Shown piece after piece: positions 8,330 through 18,781 of a stretch of 64,000 nt of DNA. Each line of letters begins with the position of its first letter. Positions within the stretch are counted from its first letter, which is position 1. Origin of the DNA: Desulfuromonadales bacterium (GTDB taxonomy: Bacteria; Desulfobacterota; Desulfuromonadia; Geobacterales; Pseudopelobacteraceae). Where the stretch lies: positions 1 to 64,000 of the forward strand of contig JACAAY010000003.1 in assembly GCA_013377095.1 (NCBI GenBank), given 5' to 3'. The notes beneath the pieces were generated by a model. That model did no database searches. It was given only the letters and a program-made list of their open reading frames with translations, and was not told where the DNA came from. The translations under genes and the position numbers were made by a program.

Positions 8330-9634
8330 ATGGACTACGCTGCCGATCTTCATATCCACTCTCCCTATTCACGGGCAACCAGTGCGCAAAGCACGCTGGC
8401 AGGCCTGGCGGCCTGGGCCCGCATCAAGGGTATCCAGGTCGTCGGCAGCGGCGACTTCACCCATCCAGTCTGGTTCAGCCGCTTGAAGGAGGAACTGGAA
8501 CCGGCGGAGTTGGGTCTGTTCCGACTGAAGGATGAACGGGCGCTCCCTTCACCCCTGCCGGGTATATCACCGGCTCTTTCAACGGTCCGCTTCATGCTTT
8601 CCGCAGAAATCAGCAGCATCTACAAACGGCATGGCAAGGTTAGAAAAATCCACAACCTGCTCTATGTGCCTGATATCGAATCCGCGGAACGGATTAACGG
8701 GCGCTTGGCTGGCATCGGCAACATCGTCTCCGACGGACGGCCGATCCTTGGTCTTGATAGCCGCGATCTGCTGGAGATACTTCTTGAACTGGCACCGGAG
8801 GGGTTTCTGGTTCCAGCCCACATCTGGACCCCCTGGTTTTCCCTGTTCGGCTCCCGCTCCGGTTTCGATCGGATTGAGGAGTGTTTCGGAGATCTGACCA
8901 GCCATGTTTTCGCCCTGGAAACTGGCCTGTCGTCCGATCCGGATATGAACCGCACGGTCTCGGCCCTTGACCGCTTTGCACTGATCTCAAACTCCGACTG
9001 CCATTCACCATCCAAGCTGGGGCGGGAGGTCAACCTGTTCTCCACCGGGTTGGATTTCTATTCACTCCGAGACGCCATCAAGGACAATCAGCTTGACACT
9101 TTCCGGGGCACGGTGGAGTTTTTCCCCGAGGAGGGCAAGTATCACTTCGACGGACACCGTCTGTGCAACGTCTGCCTGTCTCCACATGAGACCCGCGGAC
9201 TTGCCGGTATGCGCTGTCCAGTGTGCGCCAAACCGCTTACCATCGGTGTTCATCACCGGGTCACGGATCTCTCAGATCGGACAGCGCCGGCCCATAAGCC
9301 CAATGCGCCACAGGTTTTCAGCCTGATTCCGCTGCCCGAACTGCTGGGCGAAATTCTGGGGGTAGGTCCGTCTTCCAAGGAAGTGCTGCGACAGTATGCC
9401 CAGGTAATTACACGCTTCGGTTCCGAATTCGACCTGTTATTGAGGACACCACTCGATGAAATCATCCGGGCCGCACCACTGCTTGGTGAGGCAATCAAAC
9501 GCGTCCGTACGGGCTCTGTGATCCGCAGACCCGGTTATGACGGCCAATTCGGCGTGATACGGGTTTTTGAAGAAGGGGAATGTCCTTCATCCGGACGCGG
9601 CAAAACCACCCGACTCCAGTTGTTACAAGAGTAG
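8330..9634 (+). CDS. endonuclease Q-like PHP-domain protein
   Basis: A 434-residue protein with an N-terminal PHP phosphoesterase domain. Metal-binding motifs are DLHIHSPYS at residues 6-14, GSGDFTHP near 41, a conserved PAHIWTPWFS near 163 and SNSDCHSP near 221. After it come two Cys-x2-Cys pairs (CNVC and CPVC, about 280-305) forming a zinc ribbon, then a helix-hairpin-helix-like tail. This order is that of endonuclease Q, which nicks DNA 5' of uracil, hypoxanthine and related damaged bases. Databases often call it a UvrD/PHP protein. It is monocistronic. Confidence 0.8.
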   Translation: MDYAADLHIHSPYSRATSAQSTLAGLAAWARIKGIQVVGSGDFTHPVWFSRLKEELEPAELGLFRLKDERALPSPLPGISPALSTVRFMLSAEISSIYKRHGKVRKIHNLLYVPDIESAERINGRLAGIGNIVSDGRPILGLDSRDLLEILLELAPEGFLVPAHIWTPWFSLFGSRSGFDRIEECFGDLTSHVFALETGLSSDPDMNRTVSALDRFALISNSDCHSPSKLGREVNLFSTGLDFYSLRDAIKDNQLDTFRGTVEFFPEEGKYHFDGHRLCNVCLSPHETRGLAGMRCPVCAKPLTIGVHHRVTDLSDRTAPAHKPNAPQVFSLIPLPELLGEILGVGPSSKEVLRQYAQVITRFGSEFDLLLRTPLDEIIRAAPLLGEAIKRVRTGSVIRRPGYDGQFGVIRVFEEGECPSSGRGKTTRLQLLQE

Positions 9635-9759
9635 TGAAATCATCGGACCGACGCACTGCCAGGGAGCGGCCATGCGCCAGAAAGCGCTTGAAAAGACAGG
9701 CCCGGTGTGCTAATTTTTTTAGGATTTTAACAAATTTATGCATTTAAAAAGGAGTATTT

Positions 9760-10677
9760 GTGAATACCGTCACGAAAGCAAAAATCATAACCGCAGCATT
9801 GTGCGCAGTCGCACTCTTTGGTTGCCAGGGAACCCCAGGGTCAAACAGCGGGGCAAAAAAAGAGGGTCAGGTGCTAGCAGAGGTTAACGGCACGACAATT
9901 ACCACCGGCGACTTCACGCGGGAGCTTAAAAACCTCCCCGAATACCTTAAAGCCATGGCTGACACCCCCCAGGGACGCAAAGAGATGCTGGACACCATGG
10001 TAATTCGGGAACTGATTCTGCAAAAAGCATCCAAGGACGGACTTGACAAGGGACCTGAACTTGAAGAGAAATTGCAGGAACTCAAAAAACGCCTTATCGT
10101 TGAGTCGTTCCTGAAAAAGAAAGTTGAGACCGATGCCCAGGTATCTGATGCGGATCTGAAAAAGTTTTATGATCAAAACATCGAAAAGTTCAAGTCCGGT
10201 GAACAGATTAAAGCCAGCCATATCCTGGTGAAAACCGAGAAAGAAGCCAAGGACATCCTTGCTCAGCTCAAGGCTGGCGGGAAATTTGAGGAATTGGCCA
10301 GGAAACATTCCGTTGACTCCTCGTCCGCCAAGGGGGGCGACTTGGGCTGGTTCGGCAAAGGCGCCATGGTTCCGGTTTTTGAGCAGGCGGCCCTGGCTCT
10401 CAAGGAAGGCCAGATCTCGGATGTGGTCAAATCGGATTTCGGTTTCCATATTATCAAGCTGACCGGAAAACGCGCTGCCGGCACACGCCCCTTTGATGAA
10501 GTCAAGGATCAGATCAAGGCCGCCATCATGCCGGGCAAACAGCAGGAGATCTTCCAGAAGATCAAGGAAGAACTCAAGAAAAGCGCCAAGGTAACGGTCA
10601 AGGACGATGTCCTGAACGCAATGGACACCAAGACTAAAAGCGACGACAAAAAACCTGCCGTTCCGGAAAAGAAATAG
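9760..10677 (+). CDS. parvulin-type peptidyl-prolyl isomerase lipoprotein
   Basis: A 305-residue exported protein. A signal peptide ends in the lipobox LFGC (Cys22), predicting lipid anchoring. Then come a SurA/PrsA N-terminal helical chaperone region (about 45-140), one PpiC parvulin domain (KASHILVKTEKEAK through DFGFHIIKLTGKR, about 148-245) and a Lys-rich tail. It should assist folding of outer-membrane or secreted proteins. The GTG start has AAGGAG about six bases upstream. A second protein of the same class follows 112 bases downstream. Confidence 0.9.
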   Translation: MNTVTKAKIITAALCAVALFGCQGTPGSNSGAKKEGQVLAEVNGTTITTGDFTRELKNLPEYLKAMADTPQGRKEMLDTMVIRELILQKASKDGLDKGPELEEKLQELKKRLIVESFLKKKVETDAQVSDADLKKFYDQNIEKFKSGEQIKASHILVKTEKEAKDILAQLKAGGKFEELARKHSVDSSSAKGGDLGWFGKGAMVPVFEQAALALKEGQISDVVKSDFGFHIIKLTGKRAAGTRPFDEVKDQIKAAIMPGKQQEIFQKIKEELKKSAKVTVKDDVLNAMDTKTKSDDKKPAVPEKK

Positions 10678-10725
10678 TCAACACCAGCCTGGAACCGTCA
10701 TGTAGTACCACTCTGTCTGAGCAAC

Positions 10726-10757
10726 CGGAAGGGTGGGCCCAGCTGCCCACCCTTCCG
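10726..10757 (+). repeat. perfect 13-base-pair hairpin between two chaperone genes
   Basis: CGGAAGGGTGGGC (10726-10738) is the exact reverse complement of 10745-10757, with loop CCAGCT. The stem is very GC-rich. Only a short T-poor tail follows, so it may be an attenuating or RNA-stabilising hairpin rather than a full terminator between the two isomerase genes. Confidence 0.7.
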
Positions 10758-10789
10758 CATTTGACGCATTTGAAATGAGAACCCCACTT

Positions 10790-11863
10790 ATGAAACGATA
10801 CGTTTTCACTCTGATTCCCGCATGCATCGCACTCTGCGTATCAGGCGGCTGTGCAACAAAACAGGCGCTGGTACAGAAAGAACCAAATCCGCCGGCTGTC
10901 AAGGTCGAACAGCCCAAAACAGCTCCGCCAGCCCCTTTTATGGCGTCCGGCAAGATGTTGAATGCCATTGTTGCCGTGGTCAATGATGAGATCATCACCC
11001 TGTATGATGTCAATCACGACGCGCAACCGCTCATTCGTGAAAACGAGAAAAAATCACCCCTGAACGATGCGGAGCGCAGCAGGATACGTCGGACGGTCCT
11101 GGACAGCCTGGTGGAAAAGAAGCTGGTTGAACAGAAAATCAAAGAGTTGAATATCAAGGTCAGCGAAGACGAGATTCGTCAGGCCATGGATGATGTCAAA
11201 CGTCAGAACAACCTGAACCAGGAGGGGCTGGTAAAAGCGCTTGCAGCTCAGGGGATCTCCTACGACCAGTATCATAGCCAGCTGCAGGAACAGCTTGAAC
11301 GGCTCAAGTTGGTCAGCCTGGAGGTCCGCTCCAGGATCCAGGTAGGCGAAAGCGAAGTTCGCGCCTATTATGACGCCAATCTGGATAAATACCGCGAAGA
11401 GGACACCTTCCGCGCCCGGCACATTTTCTTCAAAACCAGTGAAAAGGCTCCCGCAGAAGAGATCAAGCGCGCCATGACCACGGCGCTGAACGTGCTGGCC
11501 GAAGCAAAGAGCGGTAAGGATTTTGCCGAGTTGGCCAGAAACTACTCCGAAGACCCCGCCGCCCGCAAGGATGGTGGCGACCTGGGGAGTTTCAAAAAAG
11601 GCGACATGCAGCCGGAACTGGAGCAGGCCATCCTGGCCCTGAAACCGGGCGAGGTCAGTGAGCTGGTCTATACTCCGCTGGGCTTTCACCTGATCAAGCT
11701 GGAATCGCGGATCATTGGCAAACCAAAACCATTCGAGGGTCTCAAGTCAGAAATCGAGGACACACTTTACAAAAAGAAATCCGAAGATCGCTTCAGCGCC
11801 TGGGCCAAGGATCTCCGCTCCAAAGCCAACATCGAACTGAAGGAGTTGCCCGGAATTTTGTAA
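10790..11863 (+). CDS. SurA-like periplasmic chaperone / peptidyl-prolyl isomerase lipoprotein
   Basis: About 357 residues. A signal peptide ends at the lipobox VSGGC. A SurA N-terminal chaperone domain (AIVAVVNDEIITLYDV onward, to about residue 190) follows, then one parvulin domain (RARHIFFKTSEKA to LGFHLIKLE). It is predicted to escort outer-membrane proteins through the periplasm. E. coli SurA has two parvulin domains, and this family commonly has one. Start choice is uncertain: ATG at 10790 gives a classical signal peptide, ATG at 10775 adds five residues, and neither has a strong ribosome site. Confidence 0.88.
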   Translation: MKRYVFTLIPACIALCVSGGCATKQALVQKEPNPPAVKVEQPKTAPPAPFMASGKMLNAIVAVVNDEIITLYDVNHDAQPLIRENEKKSPLNDAERSRIRRTVLDSLVEKKLVEQKIKELNIKVSEDEIRQAMDDVKRQNNLNQEGLVKALAAQGISYDQYHSQLQEQLERLKLVSLEVRSRIQVGESEVRAYYDANLDKYREEDTFRARHIFFKTSEKAPAEEIKRAMTTALNVLAEAKSGKDFAELARNYSEDPAARKDGGDLGSFKKGDMQPELEQAILALKPGEVSELVYTPLGFHLIKLESRIIGKPKPFEGLKSEIEDTLYKKKSEDRFSAWAKDLRSKANIELKELPGIL

Positions 11864-11893
11864 ACCCCACCTGCCACACATACGAGGTATAAA

Positions 11894-11939
11894 AAAAGAG
11901 CCGTTCACCCGGATAATGTCGTGGGTGAGCGGCTCTTTT
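11894..11939. terminator. strong intrinsic terminator, probably bidirectional
   Basis: A 17-base stem (11894-11910 with 11923-11939, one G-T pair) is flanked by A and T runs, so both strands end in T. It lies 30 bases after the SurA-like gene and just past the stop of the convergent receiver gene. Confidence 0.9.
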
Positions 11940-11971
11940 CTGTTGGCTGAATAGGGTACGTACTACCTTTT

Positions 11972-12718
11972 CTAATCCCTCCGCCGTAGAAACGACAGAA
12001 ACTCCTCCTGGGTGAGTTGCTTCTTGCTGACCAGGTTGGCAACCTCCCTGCTCATGGCGGTCTTTTCACCCTGCTTCATATCCTCCTTGAGCAGGATAAA
12101 AATGGGGGTATTGCTGCTGTAGGGGTAATGCCTGAATTTTTCCAGCAATTCAAAGGCGGTCATGTCCGGCAGCATCAGGCTGGAGAAGGCCATGTAACGG
12201 GGGTGAATGGAGGTCAGCGCCAGGGTCTCCTTACCGGTGTAGGCTTTGACAACCTCGAACCCCACCGATTCAATTGCCTTGGAAAGCTTTTCCTCCCCTG
12301 TGCGCGAAACGACCAGCACCTGCAAATCCCAGGTTTCGGCCTCCTCCGTCAAACCGTAAACCGCTAGCCGCTCCAGCAGGTGATTCTCATCCACCGGCAG
12401 GGTAAAAAAACCAGCCACGGGAAAGACTCCCGCAACTTTACCGGTTTCGCTGAGAAAAACCGGCAACACCGGGATATTGCGAGTGAGCGGTTCCTTTTTT
12501 ATCTTGAGCAAAAGCCCCCAGCCATCATCCGAAGAGGGTGATACATCCAACACAATACCCAGCGGACGTTCATGTATGAGACGTTCTATCTGTTCAAGCC
12601 GGTTGTGGTAACCACCGGCTGTCAGGTAGGAGCAGAGCAGCTCCTCCCGTCCTGTTCCCGGCTTAACACCGAGTACCCATAATTCCCTGTTGTTGACGAT
12701 TTCCGGCGCCATGGCCAC
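11972..12718 (-). CDS. tandem degenerate receiver-like protein
   Basis: A 248-residue soluble protein that reads as two response-regulator receiver folds in series (about 12-122 and 128-245). In the first, the N-terminal acidic pair is missing and the conserved Lys is Leu (FTLPVD). In the second, LMLPDM keeps the loop context but the phospho-accepting Asp position is Ser. Neither half looks phosphorylatable in the usual way, so a protein-interaction role is likely. There is no output domain. It lies just downstream of hldE on the same strand, in unrelated company. Confidence 0.65.
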   Translation of the reverse strand: MAMAPEIVNNRELWVLGVKPGTGREELLCSYLTAGGYHNRLEQIERLIHERPLGIVLDVSPSSDDGWGLLLKIKKEPLTRNIPVLPVFLSETGKVAGVFPVAGFFTLPVDENHLLERLAVYGLTEEAETWDLQVLVVSRTGEEKLSKAIESVGFEVVKAYTGKETLALTSIHPRYMAFSSLMLPDMTAFELLEKFRHYPYSSNTPIFILLKEDMKQGEKTAMSREVANLVSKKQLTQEEFLSFLRRRD

Positions 12719-12796
12719 TCCTGTTCATAGTATTCGCCCAGTTTTCATATCAGATTTATCTCATAAAAACCACATAAAACAAGTGTCAAATGCACG

Positions 12797-14263
12797 TCAG
12801 GAGTAGCGTTCCAGTACCCGTTCGATGATATTGGTGGTGGATTTTCCATCCACAAACGTTACCAGCTCAACCCGACCTCCATAGGACTCGACCAGGTCCT
12901 TACCCACCACTCCTTCAGGAGTGTAATCACCCCCCTTGGCCAGAATATGGGGTTTAAGGGCTGAAATCAGCTCCAGAGGCGTATCCTCTTCGAAGATAAC
13001 CACGTAATCGATGCAATCCAGCGCAGCCAGGATATGGGCCCGCTCATCCTCTCCGATCAACGGGCGTTTCTCACCTTTCAGGCGCCGCACGGAAGCATCA
13101 CTGTTCAGCCCCAATATCAGCAGATCACCCAGATTGCGGGCCTTCTGCAGATACTTGACATGACCGGCGTGCAGCAGGTCGAAACAGCCATTGGTGAAGA
13201 CAACCCGTTTTCCGCGGGCCTTTTCAGCCTCGATCAGAACCGCCAGCACGTCAATATTCTTGATTTTTGAATCACTGTCACTGTGAGCCAGCGCAATGGC
13301 ATTGATTATTTCAACCGGTGTAACCGTCGACGTGCCCAACTTGCTGACAGCGATACCGGCAGAGATATTGGCCAGGCGGGCCGACTCTGCCATTCCCAGG
13401 CCGGCTGCCATGCCGGCTGCCAGGGCCGCCAGAACGGTATCTCCGGCTCCGGAGACATCGAACACTTCCCGAGCCACGGTGGGTATGTGCACCGGTTCGG
13501 CAGTTTTAGAAAAAAGCGACATCCCCTCTTCGCTGCGGGTGATCAGCAGATGGTCCAGCCCGACCCGCTCCATGATCACCCCGGCGGCCCGCACGAGGGA
13601 ATCGGTGTCCCGAATGGCGATCCCCGAGGCAGCCTCGGCCTCCTTGCGATTGGGAGTCAGAATGGTGGCTCCGTTGTAACGCGCAAAATCGGTGCCCTTT
13701 GGATCGATCAGCACCGGAATTCCTGCCGCGCGAGCAGCGGCAAGGGCAGTTGAGATTACCTTGGGGGTCAGTACCCCCTTGAGGTAATCGGAAAGCAGGA
13801 TCACGCTGAACGAGCCTGCATTGGAGTGGATCCAATCGCACACCCGCTGCTCGATTTCCGTGGAGAGCGCCATGCGCGACTCCCGGTCGATCCTGACGAT
13901 CTGCTGATGGGCGGCAACGACGCGCGTTTTGCGGCTTGTCCGGCGGGTCGTGTCGCTGAAAATGGCGTCCGTAGCTACGCCTTTGTTGTTGAAGGCGTCA
14001 AGCAGCGCCCGGCCGTTTTCGTCATCACCAACAACCGAGCAGACCGCGACCCGCACCCCCAGTTCGGAAAGGTTGTTGACAACGTTACCCGCTCCCCCCA
14101 GGCGCAGTTCCTCGCGGACAATATCAACCACCTGAACCGGCGCTTCGGGAGAAATCCGCTCCGCCTTGCCCCACAGATATTCATCCAGCATCAGGTCACC
14201 GACCACCAGACAGCTGATCGTGTGGATCTTGTTAAAAAATGATTCAATCGTTTTTCGGTTCAT
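12797..14263 (-). CDS. hldE: bifunctional heptose 7-phosphate kinase / heptose 1-phosphate adenylyltransferase
   Basis: A 488-residue cytosolic enzyme of ADP-heptose synthesis for the LPS inner core. The N-terminal ribokinase-type domain (about 1-320) has the RLGGAGNVVNNL and DVSGAGDTVLAAL motifs. The C-terminal nucleotidyltransferase domain has FTNGCFDLLHAGH with the HxGH catalytic motif. I start it at MNRKTIESFF, where GGAG sits six bases upstream; an ATG four codons earlier has no site. Its partner gmhA lies upstream on the same strand behind its own terminator, so the two are neighbours but not clearly one transcript. Confidence 0.95.
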   Translation of the reverse strand: MNRKTIESFFNKIHTISCLVVGDLMLDEYLWGKAERISPEAPVQVVDIVREELRLGGAGNVVNNLSELGVRVAVCSVVGDDENGRALLDAFNNKGVATDAIFSDTTRRTSRKTRVVAAHQQIVRIDRESRMALSTEIEQRVCDWIHSNAGSFSVILLSDYLKGVLTPKVISTALAAARAAGIPVLIDPKGTDFARYNGATILTPNRKEAEAASGIAIRDTDSLVRAAGVIMERVGLDHLLITRSEEGMSLFSKTAEPVHIPTVAREVFDVSGAGDTVLAALAAGMAAGLGMAESARLANISAGIAVSKLGTSTVTPVEIINAIALAHSDSDSKIKNIDVLAVLIEAEKARGKRVVFTNGCFDLLHAGHVKYLQKARNLGDLLILGLNSDASVRRLKGEKRPLIGEDERAHILAALDCIDYVVIFEEDTPLELISALKPHILAKGGDYTPEGVVGKDLVESYGGRVELVTFVDGKSTTNIIERVLERYS

Positions 14264-14429
14264 CCTCAGCTCCATTCTTTGTTTAAGCGTGCCTGTTTGT
14301 CATAGCACAAGATATCAGCAGGGTCAAAAGCGGATATGGTCAGTCCGGATCAATGCCTGGAAAGAGAAACCTTAACCGTGATCTGACCGGCAAGCGTTGC
14401 CGCTATTCTCTATGTTTTCTGTACGAGTG

Positions 14430-14469
14430 AAGACAAACAAAAAGCGCCGCGACATTTCGCCGGGCGCTT
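14430..14469 (-). terminator. intrinsic terminator of gmhA
   Basis: AAGCGCC (14442-14448) pairs with GGCGCTT (14463-14469), with an extra inner GCGA/TCGC pairing. Read leftward, the hairpin is followed by a T-rich tract down to about 14430. It lies 44 bases beyond the gmhA stop. Confidence 0.75.
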
Positions 14470-14512
14470 GAACGACAAGCGGAGGTATCGAAGAGCACTG
14501 TCGCCCCTCGAT

Positions 14513-15082
14513 TCAGGCAAACAGCGCCTTTTCCACCAGGTCGCAGACGATATGGATAATGGTGATATGCCCCTCCTGTATGCGGGGGGTATCCGACGAG
14601 GGAACGACCAGCGCCAGGTCGCAGGCATTCTTGATACAGCCGCCATCCTTCCCCAGCAGAGCGACGGTCTGACAGCCCCGCTGCCGGGCCAGCTCCAGCG
14701 CCTTGAGCACATTGGGCGAGTTTCCGCTGGTGGAGATGCCGATCACCGTGTCATTGGAACAGGCCAGTGCCTCAACCTGGCGGCTGAAGATGCTTTCGAA
14801 GCCATAGTCGTTACCGACAGCGGTGAGGATGGAGGTGTCGGTGGAAAGAGAAATAGCCGGCAACGCCCTGCGCTCCATCTTGAAGCGCCCCACGATTTCG
14901 GCCGCAAAATGCTGGGCGTCGGCCGCAGAACCACCGTTGCCCATGACAAGCAGCTTGCCGTTGTTTTTGAATGTTGCAACCAGCCGGGCAGACAAATCCG
15001 CTATCAGGGGGGGCATATCCCGCGAAAGTATCTCCAGCAGCGCACGTTGGGCCTGCATCTGCCGTGTTATCTCTTCAATCAT
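14513..15082 (-). CDS. gmhA: phosphoheptose isomerase
   Basis: A 189-residue SIS-domain enzyme converting sedoheptulose 7-phosphate to D-glycero-D-manno-heptose 7-phosphate, the first step toward ADP-heptose. The sugar-phosphate motifs [15 protein letters not shown] (about 48-62) and [10 protein letters not shown] are intact, as is [13 protein letters not shown] near the end. Length fits the family. It precedes hldE on the same strand, consistent with LPS core synthesis. Confidence 0.95.
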   Translation of the reverse strand: MIEEITRQMQAQRALLEILSRDMPPLIADLSARLVATFKNNGKLLVMGNGGSAADAQHFAAEIVGRFKMERRALPAISLSTDTSILTAVGNDYGFESIFSRQVEALACSNDTVIGISTSGNSPNVLKALELARQRGCQTVALLGKDGGCIKNACDLALVVPSSDTPRIQEGHITIIHIVCDLVEKALFA

Positions 15083-15117
15083 GGCTACCTCGGGAAAAAA
15101 CCCCTGGGTGGGGGCTG

Positions 15118-16125
15118 TTATGGTGGTCCAATTTCACACAGAACCGTGCTGAATGGAATGGCCGGTATACGTTCGTTGAATGCGGCTCCCTGTGCGCCCA
15201 GAACCGCTACCATGTCGGGATGTGACAGGCAGAACCGTCGCAGGTCGTGACGGGGAGCGAAGCGGGAGAGAGTGCGCAACTCAATTGATGTGTGCAGACC
15301 GTTCCAGCCCATGCGGCGAAAAACTGAAGCCTGTGAAGCGTGCAGCAGAAGGGTAAAACGGTGCCCCTGGCGGGCGCCGCGCAGAATGATTTCAACCGCA
15401 TCGGCCAAGCCATTCGCGTCGGCGTTGCGCCCGAAATAGACGCCATAGTGATGGCCAGCGCCCCAGCGTTCGACATGCACGGACCGGCTGGCGCGGGCCT
15501 GTTCCCGTCGACGCTCATCCGACCCCAGGATGGTTTCCCTGTCGCAGACAACCGTCGAGCCGGATGTTATGCAGGTGCGGAAACCCTTGCTGGCGGCGCG
15601 ACTGACATAATCCTTCAGGCACCATTCGCCGCCGTCCAGCTGTTCATCAAAACCTCCCAGCTGCAGGTGCAGCTCGCGTTTCAGGGCAAGGACTGAAAAG
15701 GAAACCGCAGAGGTTTCAATCAGGGAACATCCTCGCACAAACGGGCTGGAAAAGGGCGCTCCTTCACCGCTGAATACCGGGGAAGCGATACCCCGCTCGG
15801 CTGCTTGGAGCAAAGCACCCAGCCACCCTTTGGTCACGGTGACATGCGGGCGAACGATAACGGCAAAGTCACTGTCCGATCGCGAAAGTCCCCTGTTGAT
15901 GGCCCGCACGTGACCGACGTTTTTTTCGGAGTAGAGAAAGAGGCACTGCTCGCCTAGCGGCTCCGAAAACTCTTCCAGCACCAGCTGGGTTTGCCGGTTG
16001 CTGCCGTTGTCCACAATGATCAGACGCGCTTCGGGCGAATGGGTCAGGATTGCACTGAGGCAGGTTCGGGCTTCAAAGTGATTGTTCCAGACAGGGACGA
16101 TTATATCGACGGTGGGTGAGGGCAT
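15118..16125 (-). CDS. family 2 glycosyltransferase
   Basis: About 335 residues. A GT-A fold begins directly at the N-terminus ([18 protein letters not shown], then IIVDNGSN), so it is a family 2 inverting transferase using a nucleotide sugar. The C-terminal half is less typical and contains [22 protein letters not shown], without membrane helices. I start it at the ATG giving MPSPTVDII; a TTG 15 codons upstream is possible. Its place between mreB and the heptose genes suggests an LPS or surface-glycan role, which is inference. Confidence 0.78.
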   Translation of the reverse strand: MPSPTVDIIVPVWNNHFEARTCLSAILTHSPEARLIIVDNGSNRQTQLVLEEFSEPLGEQCLFLYSEKNVGHVRAINRGLSRSDSDFAVIVRPHVTVTKGWLGALLQAAERGIASPVFSGEGAPFSSPFVRGCSLIETSAVSFSVLALKRELHLQLGGFDEQLDGGEWCLKDYVSRAASKGFRTCITSGSTVVCDRETILGSDERRREQARASRSVHVERWGAGHHYGVYFGRNADANGLADAVEIILRGARQGHRFTLLLHASQASVFRRMGWNGLHTSIELRTLSRFAPRHDLRRFCLSHPDMVAVLGAQGAAFNERIPAIPFSTVLCEIGPP

Positions 16126-16199
16126 ATTTTCACGTAACGGCTGGGCAGGGAACGGGTGCTGCGCTCCCAACCCAACCGCCAGTTGACTAGGAAAGGATC

Positions 16200-17294
<1,095 letters not shown>

Positions 17295-17346
17295 CTAACA
17301 GAGAGCACCGGTAAATGCAAGGAGTAAAACAGAAACCGCCGCAAAT

Positions 17347-18576
17347 TCAGACCACAATCCTGAATTCGACGCCTCCATCAACGTTACGGGCCGTCAAGCT
17401 GCCTTCGATGTTCTTTTCAATGATCGTCTTGGACATGTACAGACCGATACCGGTGCCCTTGCCCTGCTCCTTTGTCGTGAAATAGGGGTCGAATATTTTG
17501 GGAAGCACGTCATCGCTGATTCCGCCGGCGTTATCGTGGATGGTGACGACCGAGCGCTTGTTTTCGCGGAAGATTGCGATGCGGATCAATGGCTGCTTCA
17601 CCTTGCGTTCCAGCAGCACATCCCTGGCATTGTTGAGAATATTGAGCAGTGCCTGCATGTACTCTCGGGGATACCCATCGGCACTCACGTTCGGCTCTTC
17701 GCGGCATTCCACATCTATCCCGCTGTTCTTGAGGCCGGGCAGGACAAAATCCAGCGAACGGGAAACCATCTGGTTGACAACAAACGGCTGACGTTCCTTG
17801 TCCTGGTGGAAAAAATTACGAAAATCATCGATGGTTCGAGACATGTAGGCGATGACGTCCATGGCCTTGCCGACTTCAGTTGCCATCTGTTCGGAATCCA
17901 TCTCACCGGCCTCGTACTGCAACTGCAGATTCTGAATAATCAGACCGATATTGTTGAGCGGTTGCCGCCACTGATGAGCGATATTATTGATCATTTCACC
18001 CATGGCGGCCTGCCGGCTCTGCTGGATAAGCAAGCGGTCCTTTTGACGCAACTCGTCCACAGCCTGTTGTACGCGTTGCTCCAGGGAACGGTTAAGCTCT
18101 TCGAGCTGCTGTTGTTTGAGAGCCAATGCCTGCTCGGCCCGTTTGCGTTCGGTTATATCTACCGAAATGCTTCCCAGAAGGGTTCTCTTTTCCGGCATGG
18201 GGAGCGGGAATTTGTAGGTTTCAAAGATACGCTCATCACCATAGGTGTCATTGACCCGGTTTTGAATCAACAACAGCCCCTGGGTGAGCGCCTGATGGTC
18301 ATTCACGGCCATCATTGAGGCTTCTTCAGGGGGAAGCAGTTCCCCGAGGGTCTTTCCAACCGGATCGTCGGCTGCCAACAGGTCTTTCATGAATTCGTTG
18401 GCAAACAAAAACCGGCCGGATTTATCCTTGATGGAAACCGCCAGTGGCAGATGCTCCATGAATTTGGAAAATTGCTGTTCCCGTTCCGCACGTGGCGCGC
18501 CGAATGCACCCTGAAACCGGTCACTGCAACTCTGTGAAGCCTGATACCTGTCTCTGTCAACACCATTTCTGCCCAT
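17347..18576 (-). CDS. soluble PAS-domain sensor histidine kinase
   Basis: A 409-residue cytosolic kinase without membrane segments. A PAS domain (about 36-145, closing with SISVDITERKRAEQ) precedes a Gln/Glu-rich coiled coil (145-195). Then come the dimerisation/phosphoacceptor helix with His201 in NIAHQWRQPLNNI and an ATPase domain with N box LNILNNARD, G1 DNAGGI and G2 GKGTGIGLYM. The HQWRQPLN phosphoacceptor box is common in Geobacteraceae kinases. No partner response regulator is adjacent, so it is an orphan kinase and its signal is unknown. Confidence 0.9.
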   Translation of the reverse strand: MGRNGVDRDRYQASQSCSDRFQGAFGAPRAEREQQFSKFMEHLPLAVSIKDKSGRFLFANEFMKDLLAADDPVGKTLGELLPPEEASMMAVNDHQALTQGLLLIQNRVNDTYGDERIFETYKFPLPMPEKRTLLGSISVDITERKRAEQALALKQQQLEELNRSLEQRVQQAVDELRQKDRLLIQQSRQAAMGEMINNIAHQWRQPLNNIGLIIQNLQLQYEAGEMDSEQMATEVGKAMDVIAYMSRTIDDFRNFFHQDKERQPFVVNQMVSRSLDFVLPGLKNSGIDVECREEPNVSADGYPREYMQALLNILNNARDVLLERKVKQPLIRIAIFRENKRSVVTIHDNAGGISDDVLPKIFDPYFTTKEQGKGTGIGLYMSKTIIEKNIEGSLTARNVDGGVEFRIVV

Positions 18577-18709
18577 GGCCGGCCCCCTTTACAACAGTTC
18601 GGGCAAGATGACGAATTAATAGTAATTTAAATACTACCAAGCAACGATGAAAACACAACCAAACCTGAATGGCTCTTTTTCCGCCCCCTCGGTAACGACG
18701 CTGCCTCCC

Positions 18710-18738
18710 TTGACATTTCAGCCATATCTCTGTAATTT
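18710..18738 (+). promoter_or_regulatory. sigma-70 type promoter of ileS
   Basis: TTGACA at 18710-18715 and TAATTT at 18733-18738 are separated by 17 bases. They stand about 45 bases before the ileS start. The -35 box is a perfect consensus. Confidence 0.65.
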
Positions 18739-18781
18739 GAATTGATTTTACACTGAATTATCCAACGAGGAGATCGTTTCA

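Noticed and set aside
18577-18781. T-box leader for ileS
   Set aside because: No T-box consensus or antiterminator pairing was seen; an ordinary promoter explains the region.
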